This document shows positions 1 through 7,963 of a stretch of 41,372 bases of DNA, one piece after another (positions within the stretch are counted from its first letter, which is position 1; each line of letters opens with the position of its first letter). The translations under genes and the position numbers were made by a program. The notes under the pieces are model-generated. The model was not told the origin of the DNA, ran no database searches, and saw only the letters and a list, made by a program, of their open reading frames with translations. The stretch is from Nitrospinota bacterium (GTDB lineage: Bacteria > Nitrospinota > Nitrospinia > Nitrospinales > VA-1), in the NCBI GenBank assembly GCA_027619975.1, contig JAQCGX010000030.1:1-41372 (forward strand). The letters run 5' to 3'.

Positions 1-74
1 TTCTTGCTTGATAACGCCATAGCTGTCGCTACACCAGCGCTCACCTGCAAGAATTTCCTTCTATTTAACCTCAT
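1..74 (-). CDS. N-terminus of a Tat-exported protein, cut by the window edge
   Basis: Reading from an ATG at 74 towards the left edge gives 24 codons, MRLNRRKFLQVSAGVATAMA followed by LSSK. This is a textbook twin-arginine signal: RR-K-F-L followed by a hydrophobic, alanine-rich stretch. A strong ribosome binding site (AAGGAGGT, about 85-92 on the minus strand) sits a few bases before the ATG. Tat substrates are exported folded, often with a molybdopterin, Fe-S or other cofactor. The enzyme itself lies outside the window, so its identity cannot be told. Confidence 0.75.
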   Translation of the reverse strand, partial: MRLNRRKFLQVSAGVATAMALSSK

Positions 75-601
75 ACTAGAAACCTCCTTAAAATTATGGC
101 TTCAACGTGAGTCTATTCAGGGAAGGTTGAAATCCAACCAACCCCGTTACTTCCCAAGCATCTAACCTGGTGCCTCAGGGCACCCCTCCATTTTCGTCAA
201 TCCTCTTCTCTAAAATTTCACGCAATTTAGATTCGATGATTTAACAAAAAAACAAAAAAAAGCTCCAAAACTTAATCAGAGTCCCTGCCACCAGGCAAGG
301 AAGGGAGGGCAAGTCCCAGCTCTGATTAAGTTTTGGAGCCGCATAAAAAAATTCCAAGTGTAAAGAAATAAAAGCTTTTATAGTTGATGGGAGTTTAGAC
401 AATCCGGGCAAGAAGGGAAATCAGACAAGCCTTATTGTCGTATAAGAGATACCTGCTTTTCCAGACAGAACAAACCCGATCGACTATCAGAAAAACGCCT
501 AACTCTCATGATTCCAATAGTCAAATCTTGTGCAATATAAAAAGAGGGGGAGGGGGCAGCGGAGATGTTGTGTTGGAGGTTATTTTCAAACGATTTCTGA
601 A
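75..601. other. Non-coding region between the Tat gene and the response regulator
   Basis: No convincing gene is seen in these 527 bases. On the minus strand they hold the leader of the Tat-signal gene, with two small hairpins (GGTTG/CAACC at 125-139 and GGTGCC/GGCACC at 169-184). Further right is a long perfect inverted repeat that is listed separately. The stretch 340-601 lies downstream of the response regulator and shows nothing I can name. Confidence 0.5.
241..339 (-). terminator. 20-bp perfect inverted repeat with T-rich tail, probable terminator
   Basis: GCTCCAAAACTTAATCAGAG at 262-281 is repeated as its exact reverse complement at 320-339, with a 38-base spacer. Read on the minus strand, the second arm is followed by a T-rich run (complement of 241-260). 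This fits an intrinsic terminator for the leftward sensor kinase/response regulator genes. The stem is much longer than a usual terminator stem and the loop is large, so a small RNA or a MITE-like remnant remains possible. Confidence 0.5.
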
Positions 602-1249
602 TTAAATCAACTTATTAAAGATTGCATATTGAATGAGTTCGGCGTTGGTTTCCATTTTCATTTTTTGCAGAATGCGGCTGCGATGCGTGCTGACGGTTTT
701 CACACTCAAAAAGAGTTTCTCGGCGATTGCCGTCAGTGAGACCCCGGAAACCAGCAGACGATAAACCTGAAACTCCCGATTGGAAAGTGATTCATGCGGT
801 TGTTTCACGCTGCTGGAAAAATTAAAAGCCATTTTCTCCATAAACTCAGGGCTCAAAAACCGCCCCCCTGCAGCCACCTTGCGTACGGCCTGCTCTAAAA
901 TCTCCAGCGGGCTTTCCTTGGTAACATAACCGGAAGCGCCTGCCTTGATATAACGCATGGCAAAGTGTTCTTCCGGGTAGACACTCAGCACGATTACCGG
1001 CAAATCGGGAAATTCACCTTTCAACTCTTTCATGTAATCGAGACTCCATTCCCCATCCATAGTGATATCCAGCAATACAATATCAACCTTCTTCGCCGCC
1101 CGGACTTTTTCCAATAAGTCCGAGCCGTTTACAGCTTCTGCAACCACTTGCAGGCCACAGCTTTCGGCAAATGCGCGATGCAAACCTTGCCGGAACACCG
1201 GATGATCGTCCGCAATCAGTATGTGAATCGTCTCTGTTTTTTCTGCCAT
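602..1249 (-). CDS. LuxR/NarL-family response regulator
   Basis: This is a two-domain DNA-binding response regulator of about 215 residues. The receiver domain (about 8-125) has the acidic pair D14-D15, the phospho-acceptor D61 (DIVLLD), a switch Ser at about 89 and the conserved K111. The C-terminal LuxR-type helix-turn-helix (about 145-210) carries LSNREFQVYRLL and the recognition helix region SVKTVSTHRSRIL. I prefer the ATG at 1249; an in-frame TTG at 1258 adds three residues but overlaps the stop of the upstream kinase gene and has no useful ribosome binding site. The kinase lies immediately upstream, so the two form a cognate pair. The target genes and signal are not visible. Confidence 0.9.
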   Translation of the reverse strand: MAEKTETIHILIADDHPVFRQGLHRAFAESCGLQVVAEAVNGSDLLEKVRAAKKVDIVLLDITMDGEWSLDYMKELKGEFPDLPVIVLSVYPEEHFAMRYIKAGASGYVTKESPLEILEQAVRKVAAGGRFLSPEFMEKMAFNFSSSVKQPHESLSNREFQVYRLLVSGVSLTAIAEKLFLSVKTVSTHRSRILQKMKMETNAELIQYAIFNKLI

Positions 1250-1254
1250 TGATC

Positions 1255-2817
1255 TCAATCCGATTTAATTTTAATGGTGACGGTTGTCCCTTCATTTTTC
1301 ACTCCCGCAATTTCAACCTCGCCTCCCCACATTTGCGCCCGTTCCTTCATGCCCAGAACCCCCAGGGACAAATTATTTTTGGCTTCTTTTTCAGCAATGC
1401 CCTTGCCATTATCCCGCACTCGCATGACCAGATTTTTATCCTGGTCGATAATATCGACGTGAACATCGCTGGCGCCTGAATGCCGGGAAATGTTTGTCAG
1501 GCATTCCTGAAATATCCGAAAGAGGGTGATCGACCTTGGTGCGTCCAGATTTATTTGGGAAGGGGATGTGGATAAACTGAATTTCACCCCTGTCTTTTCC
1601 TGAAACAACGTTCCCTGCCAATCAATGGCTTCCGTCAAACTCAAAGAATCTAATACCGGTGGGCGCAAATCCCGGGAAATCTTTTTTACCACTTGAATGT
1701 TTTTTTCAATGAGGCTGAACATCATCCGCATATTTTCCTTAACATCCACTTTTTTTTCGGACAATTTATTGTCCAGCAACGACAGTTCTATTTTTAAAGT
1801 GGTCAACACCTGCCCCAGATCATCGTGAACATCCCGTGCAATTCTCTTGCTCTCCTCTTCGCGGATAGAATCGAGCTTGTGATACAACTGCCGTAAGTTA
1901 ACGCTGTAACTCTCCTTATTCTGATCGGCCCGGGTTCTTTCAATAACGCGCCCAAGCATAACACCGATGCTTTCCATCACTTCCACCAGCCTTTTTTCAG
2001 GTTCCATGGGGATTGATGAGAAAAATTCCATGACACCGACCACCGTGTCCTCGCTTAAAATTGGAAATCCGAATCCGGAAACCACACCAATTTCTTTTGA
2101 AAACGCACCTCTTGGGAAATTCGGATCTGCTTTCAGGTCCAAAATAAACTGTGCCTTTCCTTGAGCAATCACACGCCCCGGCAAACCTTCTCCAGAGGCC
2201 AGCGGGTTTTGCTGAGTAATTTCACGAAAATTTTCAAACCTTTTTTTATCCTCCAGATACCAGATACCCGATGGAAAAAGAGTTTGCCCGTCTTCCCCCA
2301 ACAAGTAGAGATGTCCGACCGGCCAACCGGTAAACGCACAAATCTTCTTCAAGCTGTAGGTGATGGCGTCGTCCAGCGAGCGTGACAAATTGGTGAAAGA
2401 CGCAATGTCACGGTTCAATTGAACATAGCCGGTTTCTTTTTTAAGACGACTGTTGGCTTTTTCCAGAAGTTCGCTACGATATTTTTCCTCCATCCATCGC
2501 AGGTTCATTAAACAAAAATAAGTCGTGAGCCAGAGAGTACCGTTGGCCAGCAGGCGATTGTAATTGGCAAGAACCTGATCCGAATCAACTGGAGAAAAAT
2601 GCGCCCCAAGAACCGTTAAAACCGTTCCCAAAAGGGAGTTAAAAATAATGAGCTTGCGAGATTCCGACCATAAACCGACCAAAACCAGCGAAATGTAGGG
2701 AACGCCTCCAGCGAATCCAAGGGGTAGCAGGCGATCCATATAAAAAAAAGTGGCGGCCAGAATCAGGCTCAATAGAATGTATCGCCAAAAGGAAAATATC
2801 GGATTGCGCGGGAACAT
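1255..2817 (-). CDS. Membrane sensor histidine kinase with GAF domain (NarX/UhpB type)
   Basis: This 520-residue sensor kinase is probably in the inner membrane. Three to four hydrophobic segments fill residues 12-105, without a large periplasmic loop. A GAF domain follows (about 140-297). The HisKA_3 dimerisation/phospho-acceptor segment has H331 in RIARDVHDDLGQ. The HATPase domain shows the N box around N442 (FQECLTNISRHS), the G1 box DNGKG at 469-473 and a G2-like LGVLGM at 485-490. All catalytic motifs look intact. It is translationally coupled to the response regulator and presumably phosphorylates it. The N-terminal membrane region and GAF domain are likely the signal-sensing parts; the ligand cannot be inferred. 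Confidence 0.9.
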   Translation of the reverse strand: MFPRNPIFSFWRYILLSLILAATFFYMDRLLPLGFAGGVPYISLVLVGLWSESRKLIIFNSLLGTVLTVLGAHFSPVDSDQVLANYNRLLANGTLWLTTYFCLMNLRWMEEKYRSELLEKANSRLKKETGYVQLNRDIASFTNLSRSLDDAITYSLKKICAFTGWPVGHLYLLGEDGQTLFPSGIWYLEDKKRFENFREITQQNPLASGEGLPGRVIAQGKAQFILDLKADPNFPRGAFSKEIGVVSGFGFPILSEDTVVGVMEFFSSIPMEPEKRLVEVMESIGVMLGRVIERTRADQNKESYSVNLRQLYHKLDSIREEESKRIARDVHDDLGQVLTTLKIELSLLDNKLSEKKVDVKENMRMMFSLIEKNIQVVKKISRDLRPPVLDSLSLTEAIDWQGTLFQEKTGVKFSLSTSPSQINLDAPRSITLFRIFQECLTNISRHSGASDVHVDIIDQDKNLVMRVRDNGKGIAEKEAKNNLSLGVLGMKERAQMWGGEVEIAGVKNEGTTVTIKIKSD

Positions 2818-3049
2818 AATTATTTTTCAAGAGATAGATTGTAAGAATCCAGAAGATTTTCAACTTTATTTAACTCTTTACGAAGGCCGGAATACAATAG
2901 GACAATTCTGATTTTCAGGTTTCTCAGGAATTCCGGAATCTTTGAAGGGAGCGCACCTTCTCCATCTTCTGATTCAATCCAGATTATCGGGATGAAAATA
3001 AACCCATTGGGTTTTGGACTGAAGAATTATTTCGGGTCTGACTTTTAGC

Positions 3050-3077
3050 TTGAGAATTGATAAATTAAGGATATAAT
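3050..3077 (+). promoter_or_regulatory. Sigma-70-type promoter for coaD
   Basis: TTGAGA (3050-3055) and a perfect TATAAT (3072-3077) are separated by 16 bases. The coaD start lies 36 bases further on. The remaining sequence from 2818 to 3049 shows no gene. Confidence 0.6.
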
Positions 3078-3112
3078 TCAGCGTTTTTCCCCTCAACAAA
3101 CAACCTGTAAAA

Positions 3113-3595
3113 ATGAAACGGATTGCCATTTATCCAGGAACCTTTGACCCTGTCACCAACGGTCACTTAGATATTATGCGGCGGGCGGTCAAAATTTTTG
3201 ACCATCTGGTTGTGGCCGTGGCTTTGAATCCCAAAAAAAGCCCCGTATTTTCGCAGGAAAAACGCGTCCAGTTTATCATTGATGCCTCTCAAGATATTGA
3301 CAATATTGAAATTGTTCCCTTTGACAGTCTTTTAACCAGTTTTGTGCATGCAAAAAACGCGCGCGTCATCATCAAGGGGTTGCGAGCGGTTTCCGATTTT
3401 GAGTTTGAGTTGCAGATGGGGTTGATGAACCGAACTCTTGATGAAACCATTGAAACTCTATTTATGATCCCCAGCCAGGAATACTCCTTCCTCAGTTCAA
3501 ATTTGGTCAAGGAGATTGCCTGCCACGGTGGAGATATCTCAAACCTCGTCCCGGAGAGCGTCACTCAAGGGCTTCAGAAAATCAATTTAAAATGA
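3113..3595 (+). CDS. coaD: Phosphopantetheine adenylyltransferase
   Basis: CoaD transfers AMP from ATP to 4'-phosphopantetheine, the fourth step of coenzyme A synthesis, in the cytoplasm. The 160-residue protein has the usual family length. Its N-terminus IAIYPGTFDPVTNGHLDI carries the nucleotidyltransferase TxGH motif (T15-H18). The C-terminal half has the expected PSQEYSFLSSNLVKEIA segment, with Asn where many homologues have a third Ser. The stop overlaps the start of the aminotransferase gene (ATGA), so the two are co-translated. No good ribosome binding site precedes the ATG, but the conserved N-terminus fixes the start. Confidence 0.97.
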   Translation: MKRIAIYPGTFDPVTNGHLDIMRRAVKIFDHLVVAVALNPKKSPVFSQEKRVQFIIDASQDIDNIEIVPFDSLLTSFVHAKNARVIIKGLRAVSDFEFELQMGLMNRTLDETIETLFMIPSQEYSFLSSNLVKEIACHGGDISNLVPESVTQGLQKINLK

Positions 3596-4785
3596 AATTT
3601 TCCAAGCGTATTCAAACAGTCCAATCTTCCCTGACCCTGGAAATCACCGCGCTCGCTAACGAGTTAAAGGCCAAGGGTGAAGACGTTATCAGTTTCGGCG
3701 CCGGGGAGCCGGATTTCCATACGCCTGAAAATATCAAACAGGCCGCCATCCGGGCCATTCAGAATAACGATACCTATTACACCCCGGTCAGCGGCACCAA
3801 TGCATTGAAGGATGCCATTGTCCATAAATTCAAGCAGGACAACGGCCTGGACTACCAGCGCGATCAAATAGTGGTTTCATGCGGCGCCAAGCACTCTCTT
3901 TACAACCTCGCGCAGGTCCTTTGGGATGCGGGAGATGAAATCATCGTCCCGGCTCCCTACTGGTTGTCTTACCCTGAAATCATACGTCTGGCAAACGCCA
4001 CTCCCGTCATCATTGAAACGACAGACGCGAACGAGTTCAAAATTACAGCCCGACAAATCGAGGCCGCCGTTACCCCGAACACCCGCGCCATCATCATCAA
4101 CAGCCCCTCCAACCCCACCGGGTCCGCTTATAGCAAGGAGGAGTTGGAAGCCATCGCGGAATGCGCCTTGAAGCATAAACTGCTGGTGATCTCAGATGAA
4201 ATCTATGAAAAAATCGTTTTTGATGGCTTCCAACATGTCAGCATCGCCTCGCTCAGCAAAGAAATGCAGGCCAATTGTGTAGTCGTCAACGGCATGTCCA
4301 AATGCTATTCCATGACCGGGTGGCGGATCGGGTACCTTGCGGCGGGCCGTGACATTGCCGCGCAGGTCAACAAAATTCAAAGCCAAAGCACTTCCAATCC
4401 CACGTCGATTTCCCAGGCGGCCAGCGTCGAAGCTCTGGTGGGCCCGCAGGATACAATCGACCATATGGTAAAAGAGTTTAATACCCGGCGGGATCTCCTT
4501 GTAGATCTGCTGACGAAAATTGACGGGTTGACCTGCTATCGCCCCGTAGGCTCCTTTTATGCTTTTCCGGATTTTTCCGCGCTTTACGGAAAGAGCTTCC
4601 AGGGACAATCGGTGGCGGGGTCGGTTGAGTTTTGCAAGTTCATATTAAAAGAAGCCAAAGTCGCCCTGGTTCCCGGAGTGGCTTTTGGGGCCGACAACAA
4701 TATCCGGTTGTCCTTCGCCACGACACAGGAAAATATCCGGCAGGGCGTTGAGCGCATCGCAAAGGCCGTGGCTTCACTTCAGTAA
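3592..4785 (+). CDS. aspC: PLP-dependent aspartate aminotransferase (class I/II, Ib type)
   Basis: This 397-residue fold-type I aminotransferase most likely interconverts aspartate and oxaloacetate using 2-oxoglutarate/glutamate; relatives of this type can also act on prephenate. Visible motifs are FGAGEPDFHTP near the N-terminus, NSPSNPTG (about 170-177), SDEIYEKI (201-208), and the PLP-binding lysine K237 in GMSKCYSMTGWRIGY, with a phosphate-binding Arg following. The C-terminal NIRLSFAT holds the substrate carboxylate-binding Arg. It overlaps coaD by four bases. The symbol is assigned by family; aspB/aat would be equally valid, and the exact substrate range cannot be read from sequence. 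Confidence 0.88.
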   Translation: MKFSKRIQTVQSSLTLEITALANELKAKGEDVISFGAGEPDFHTPENIKQAAIRAIQNNDTYYTPVSGTNALKDAIVHKFKQDNGLDYQRDQIVVSCGAKHSLYNLAQVLWDAGDEIIVPAPYWLSYPEIIRLANATPVIIETTDANEFKITARQIEAAVTPNTRAIIINSPSNPTGSAYSKEELEAIAECALKHKLLVISDEIYEKIVFDGFQHVSIASLSKEMQANCVVVNGMSKCYSMTGWRIGYLAAGRDIAAQVNKIQSQSTSNPTSISQAASVEALVGPQDTIDHMVKEFNTRRDLLVDLLTKIDGLTCYRPVGSFYAFPDFSALYGKSFQGQSVAGSVEFCKFILKEAKVALVPGVAFGADNNIRLSFATTQENIRQGVERIAKAVASLQ

Positions 4786-4916
4786 CTTCCTGAAACGCCT
4801 TTTTTCTAAGCAGGTTATAATAAAAATTCGGAGGAAGGGAATCGAGTCAGTGGATTTCTTAAACCGGAATGGCGGGTGGCAACAAATGAACGATCGTCCA
4901 CGCAGGGCGGGTGATC

Positions 4917-5207
4917 TCAGACGGCGGGTTTTTCCAGTTCTTCTTTCATGCTTTCTTTGTAATCCTTGACCCTTTTTTCAATAGGACCTCGGCACCTTTT
5001 CGCTTTGCAATTCCCGGTTCCGACACCAATTTTACTCCTCAGCGCTTCAAAAGACAACGTCCCCTGACGAAGGGCGGCCGTGATGGTACTGGCCTTTACG
5101 TTGCGGCAAATGCAAACCTTTTTAAAGCTGTCTATTAACTCTTTCTGAGAACTCAAAGCCAGTAATTCCTTTGTTTTAGCATTATTACTCTTTTTACTAT
5201 AACCCAT
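4917..5207 (-). CDS. BFD-like [2Fe-2S]-binding protein
   Basis: This is a 96-residue protein whose central part resembles the bacterioferritin-associated ferredoxin (BFD-like) domain. It has VCICRNV (CxC), then the TITAALRQGTLSFEAL helix, then GTGNCKAKRCRGPI. The second cysteine pair is spaced CX4C rather than the classical CX2C; this wider spacing occurs in BFD-like domains attached to some amine/opine dehydrogenases. Four cysteines suffice for a [2Fe-2S] cluster, so an electron-transfer role is inferred. The start is only 17 bases from the divergent lnt start and has no clear ribosome binding site, so the true start may be further in. No partner enzyme is adjacent. Confidence 0.65.
   Translation of the reverse strand: MGYSKKSNNAKTKELLALSSQKELIDSFKKVCICRNVKASTITAALRQGTLSFEALRSKIGVGTGNCKAKRCRGPIEKRVKDYKESMKEELEKPAV
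5177..5203 (+). promoter_or_regulatory. Possible promoter of lnt
   Basis: TATAAC at 5198-5203 (five of six matches to the -10 consensus) lies 17 bases after a weak TTTAGC. It would start transcription about 15 bases before the GTG of lnt. It lies inside the 5' end of the opposing Fe-S protein gene. Confidence 0.3.
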
Positions 5208-5224
5208 GTTCGAAAAAAAGCCCA

Positions 5225-6799
5225 GTGCAAACCATTGATAGCAGACGACCCTGGACCTTATCGACCTTAAGCGGTCTGATGCTGGTCCTGATATTTCCGC
5301 AGTTTAACCTTGAAATACTCGCCTGGTTTTCCTTGATCCCGCTGTTTTTCCTCATCCAGGATCAGCCCTTGTTACGGGTCACCGCTTTTGGGTTCTGGTC
5401 GGGGATGGTTTTTTATTTTTTCGGGTTGCGCTGGGTCACCAACACCATCGTCAATTACGGAAACCTCCCTGTTATCGTCAGCTACCTGGTTTTATTGCTT
5501 CTGGCCGCTTATCTGAGCCTCTACATGGCGCTGTTTTGCTATCTTCTCAAAAAGTGGAGTCGCGGAAATCCTTTATATTTTATATTCCTCGCTCCCGGAC
5601 TCTGGACCTCGCTGGAATATTTACGGTCCACCCATTCCCAATATGGCTTTTCCTGGCTGGGGCTCGGGTATTCCCAATCAGGGAACCTGCCAGTCATTCA
5701 AATGGCAGAAATAACAGGAGTCTATGGCATCTCCACGTTGATCGTTTTCATCAACGCCAGTCTCTTCTATTTATTGAACACCTGGTTGACACGCAAGGAA
5801 TCCCGGCAGGGTAACAAGCAGGTGGCCGGGGTGTTGGGGCTTTCCTTGGCAATAGGGGTCTTTTGGATCGGTTACGGGCAGATAGCCTTGGGACAATGGA
5901 AAAATGATTCAACGGGAGGAAAATCTCTCAAAGTGGGGCTGGCTCAGGGCAACATTCAGCAACACCTGAAATGGAACCCCCTTTACCAGAATCAGGTGGT
6001 GGATACTTACCGGAAGCTCAGTCTCAAAGCTGCACAGTCACAACCGGATCTCATCGTCTGGCCCGAGGCCGCCATCCCGTTTTACTATTCCCTCGATAAA
6101 AAAAACAGCGCGTTAATAAAAGACATCGTTCAGATCACTAAAACGCCTCTCTTACTCGGCAGTCCTTACGGGGAATTTACCAATCAAAAACGCGTCCTGT
6201 ATAACAGCGCCTACCTGATCGACGCCAACGGCGAAACTTTGGGCCGCTACGACAAGATTCATCTCGTGCCTTTTGGAGAGTTCGTCCCCTTTAAAAAACT
6301 CTTATGGTTTGTCAGCAAAATGGTGGAAGGCATCGGCGATTTCGGCCAGGGAACGGAAGACAAGGTTTTTGATCTGAACGGTACCAAGCTGGCGATTTCC
6401 ATTTGCTATGAAATCACCTTCCCCGATCTGGTGCGGCAACCGATCCTGCACGGGGCGCAATTTCTGGTGAATATCACCAACGACGCCTGGTTTGGGAAAA
6501 GCCCCGCCTCTTACCAGCACATGGACATGGCGGCCCTGCGCGCCGTGGAAAATCGCGTTCCCATTGTCCGCGCCGCCAATACGGGAATCACGGGGACCAT
6601 CGACCCGACCGGCGCCATAAGGCAAGCGACCCAACTGTTTGAAGAAGATATCGTCATCACCGAAATCAGGCCCAACCAAGGAGAACGGACTTTTTATACC
6701 CGGCACGGCGATCTGTTCAGCCAGATTTTGCTGTTGCTGATGGGGCTGTTTGGCCTTCGAGATTTTTACTCTAACCCAGCTCGTTTTTTTCGCCGATAA
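5225..6799 (+). CDS. lnt: Apolipoprotein N-acyltransferase
   Basis: Lnt adds the third acyl chain to the N-terminal cysteine of lipoproteins at the periplasmic face of the inner membrane, the last maturation step in Gram-negatives. The 524-residue protein has hydrophobic membrane segments over about 1-225, followed by a nitrilase-like domain. The catalytic triad is visible as E281 (VWPEAAIPF), K344 (RYDKIHLVPFGE) and C394 (ISICYEITFPD). NITNDAWFGKS and the RAVENRVPIVRAANTG segment are also typical. The start is a GTG at 5225 with a weak ribosome binding site. Several lipoproteins in this window are candidate substrates. Confidence 0.96.
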   Translation: MQTIDSRRPWTLSTLSGLMLVLIFPQFNLEILAWFSLIPLFFLIQDQPLLRVTAFGFWSGMVFYFFGLRWVTNTIVNYGNLPVIVSYLVLLLLAAYLSLYMALFCYLLKKWSRGNPLYFIFLAPGLWTSLEYLRSTHSQYGFSWLGLGYSQSGNLPVIQMAEITGVYGISTLIVFINASLFYLLNTWLTRKESRQGNKQVAGVLGLSLAIGVFWIGYGQIALGQWKNDSTGGKSLKVGLAQGNIQQHLKWNPLYQNQVVDTYRKLSLKAAQSQPDLIVWPEAAIPFYYSLDKKNSALIKDIVQITKTPLLLGSPYGEFTNQKRVLYNSAYLIDANGETLGRYDKIHLVPFGEFVPFKKLLWFVSKMVEGIGDFGQGTEDKVFDLNGTKLAISICYEITFPDLVRQPILHGAQFLVNITNDAWFGKSPASYQHMDMAALRAVENRVPIVRAANTGITGTIDPTGAIRQATQLFEEDIVITEIRPNQGERTFYTRHGDLFSQILLLLMGLFGLRDFYSNPARFFRR

Positions 6800-6835
6800 A
6801 GTTTAAACTTTTACCTCTTTTAAGACAGGAAACCT

Positions 6836-7819
6836 ATGGAAACAGAGTTAGACACTAGTGACGAGGAGCAGTTTCGACCGGTGCACCTCAAATACCTGAA
6901 GGGTAAAATACAAGAGAATTTCGAAATTTTTTATAAGACCGAATCCTTTGGAACCATCCGGTTTGTCAAACTAGTCAGTGCCGATCCTGAGAACCAAGAT
7001 AAAGCCCAGAAGTTGATTGCAGAAAAGGAGGGAACTGAGGACTTTTTCATCAGGAAGGAAGATATCGGTAAGTACTTCAATCAAGCCACGGCTCAACTCA
7101 GAAACATGATGGCCGACGACAATATATCCTTCGAGGATAGAACCAAGAAAGCTTATGAGGTCTCGAAAGATCTCATGAAGGATTTTTTTGTGCACAATGG
7201 CTCGCTAAATACCCTTAAATCATCCGATGAAGTGGTGGGAGTCATGGGTGAATGTTTGTCCGATGCGGATGCCAATTTTCATTCAATATTCACGATCACC
7301 GCTAAAAATTATTACACCTATACTCACAGTGTGAACGTCGGGCTTTACTGTCTGGCCTATGGGGTTAAAACCGGGATGAGCGAAAATGATATCCGGGATC
7401 TGGGTATCGGCGGTATGTTGCACGATGTTGGGAAATCCAAAATTGACCCCAAAATCCTCAACAAAAATTCCGGATTGACAGATGACGAATTCAATCATGC
7501 TAAAGGCCATTCAGCCTATGGGCAGGAGATGCTGGAGGCTGTAAACTGTTTTTCAACCCGCATCATAGAGATGGCAGGCCAACACCATGAAAAATATGAT
7601 GGAACTGGCTACCCTAATGGCCTGGCCGGAAATGACATTTCGCATTTCGCAAGGATTTGCAAAGTAGCGGATGCCTATGACGCCCTGACGACCCATCGTT
7701 CCTATAAAAGGGCTTTGACTCCCTTTGACGCCCTCATTGTTATGGGAAAGAAAATGAACAAAGAGTTTGACCTTGAAATTCTGGAAAACTTTATTCGATT
7801 TATGGGCCCTGAAGCTTAA
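6836..7819 (+). CDS. HD-GYP domain protein (probable cyclic-di-GMP phosphodiesterase)
   Basis: This 327-residue cytoplasmic protein has a C-terminal HD-GYP domain. Visible metal and signature residues are H164 (YTYTHSVNVG), H196-D197 (GGMLHDVGKSKIDP), HH at 250-251 followed by EKYDGTGYP, with the GYP triad at 258-260, and VADAYDALTTHRSYK. All core motifs are present, so activity against cyclic-di-GMP is likely. The first 150 residues have no recognisable receiver domain and may be a divergent sensory or dimerisation region, as in three-part HD-GYP proteins with an N-terminal DUF3391-like segment. A reasonable ribosome binding site (CAGGAAA) precedes the ATG. It stands alone, 36 bases after lnt. 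Confidence 0.9.
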   Translation: METELDTSDEEQFRPVHLKYLKGKIQENFEIFYKTESFGTIRFVKLVSADPENQDKAQKLIAEKEGTEDFFIRKEDIGKYFNQATAQLRNMMADDNISFEDRTKKAYEVSKDLMKDFFVHNGSLNTLKSSDEVVGVMGECLSDADANFHSIFTITAKNYYTYTHSVNVGLYCLAYGVKTGMSENDIRDLGIGGMLHDVGKSKIDPKILNKNSGLTDDEFNHAKGHSAYGQEMLEAVNCFSTRIIEMAGQHHEKYDGTGYPNGLAGNDISHFARICKVADAYDALTTHRSYKRALTPFDALIVMGKKMNKEFDLEILENFIRFMGPEA

Positions 7820-7963
7820 CCCCTCTCCGCAAAATATTTTCCAGCTTATCTCCTGTGGTGCTGGACCGCCGGTCATTTTATTTGGCCGCCAAAATGAGCC
7901 ATTGTATGGGACCCATGACGCTCAGCCATTTTCCTGCCAACCCAACTCTGTAGATGCCATCAA

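Noticed and set aside
4685-4969. Plus-strand ORF overlapping the end of the aminotransferase gene
   Set aside because: It reads through another frame of the aminotransferase gene and its 3' region and has no protein-like pattern.
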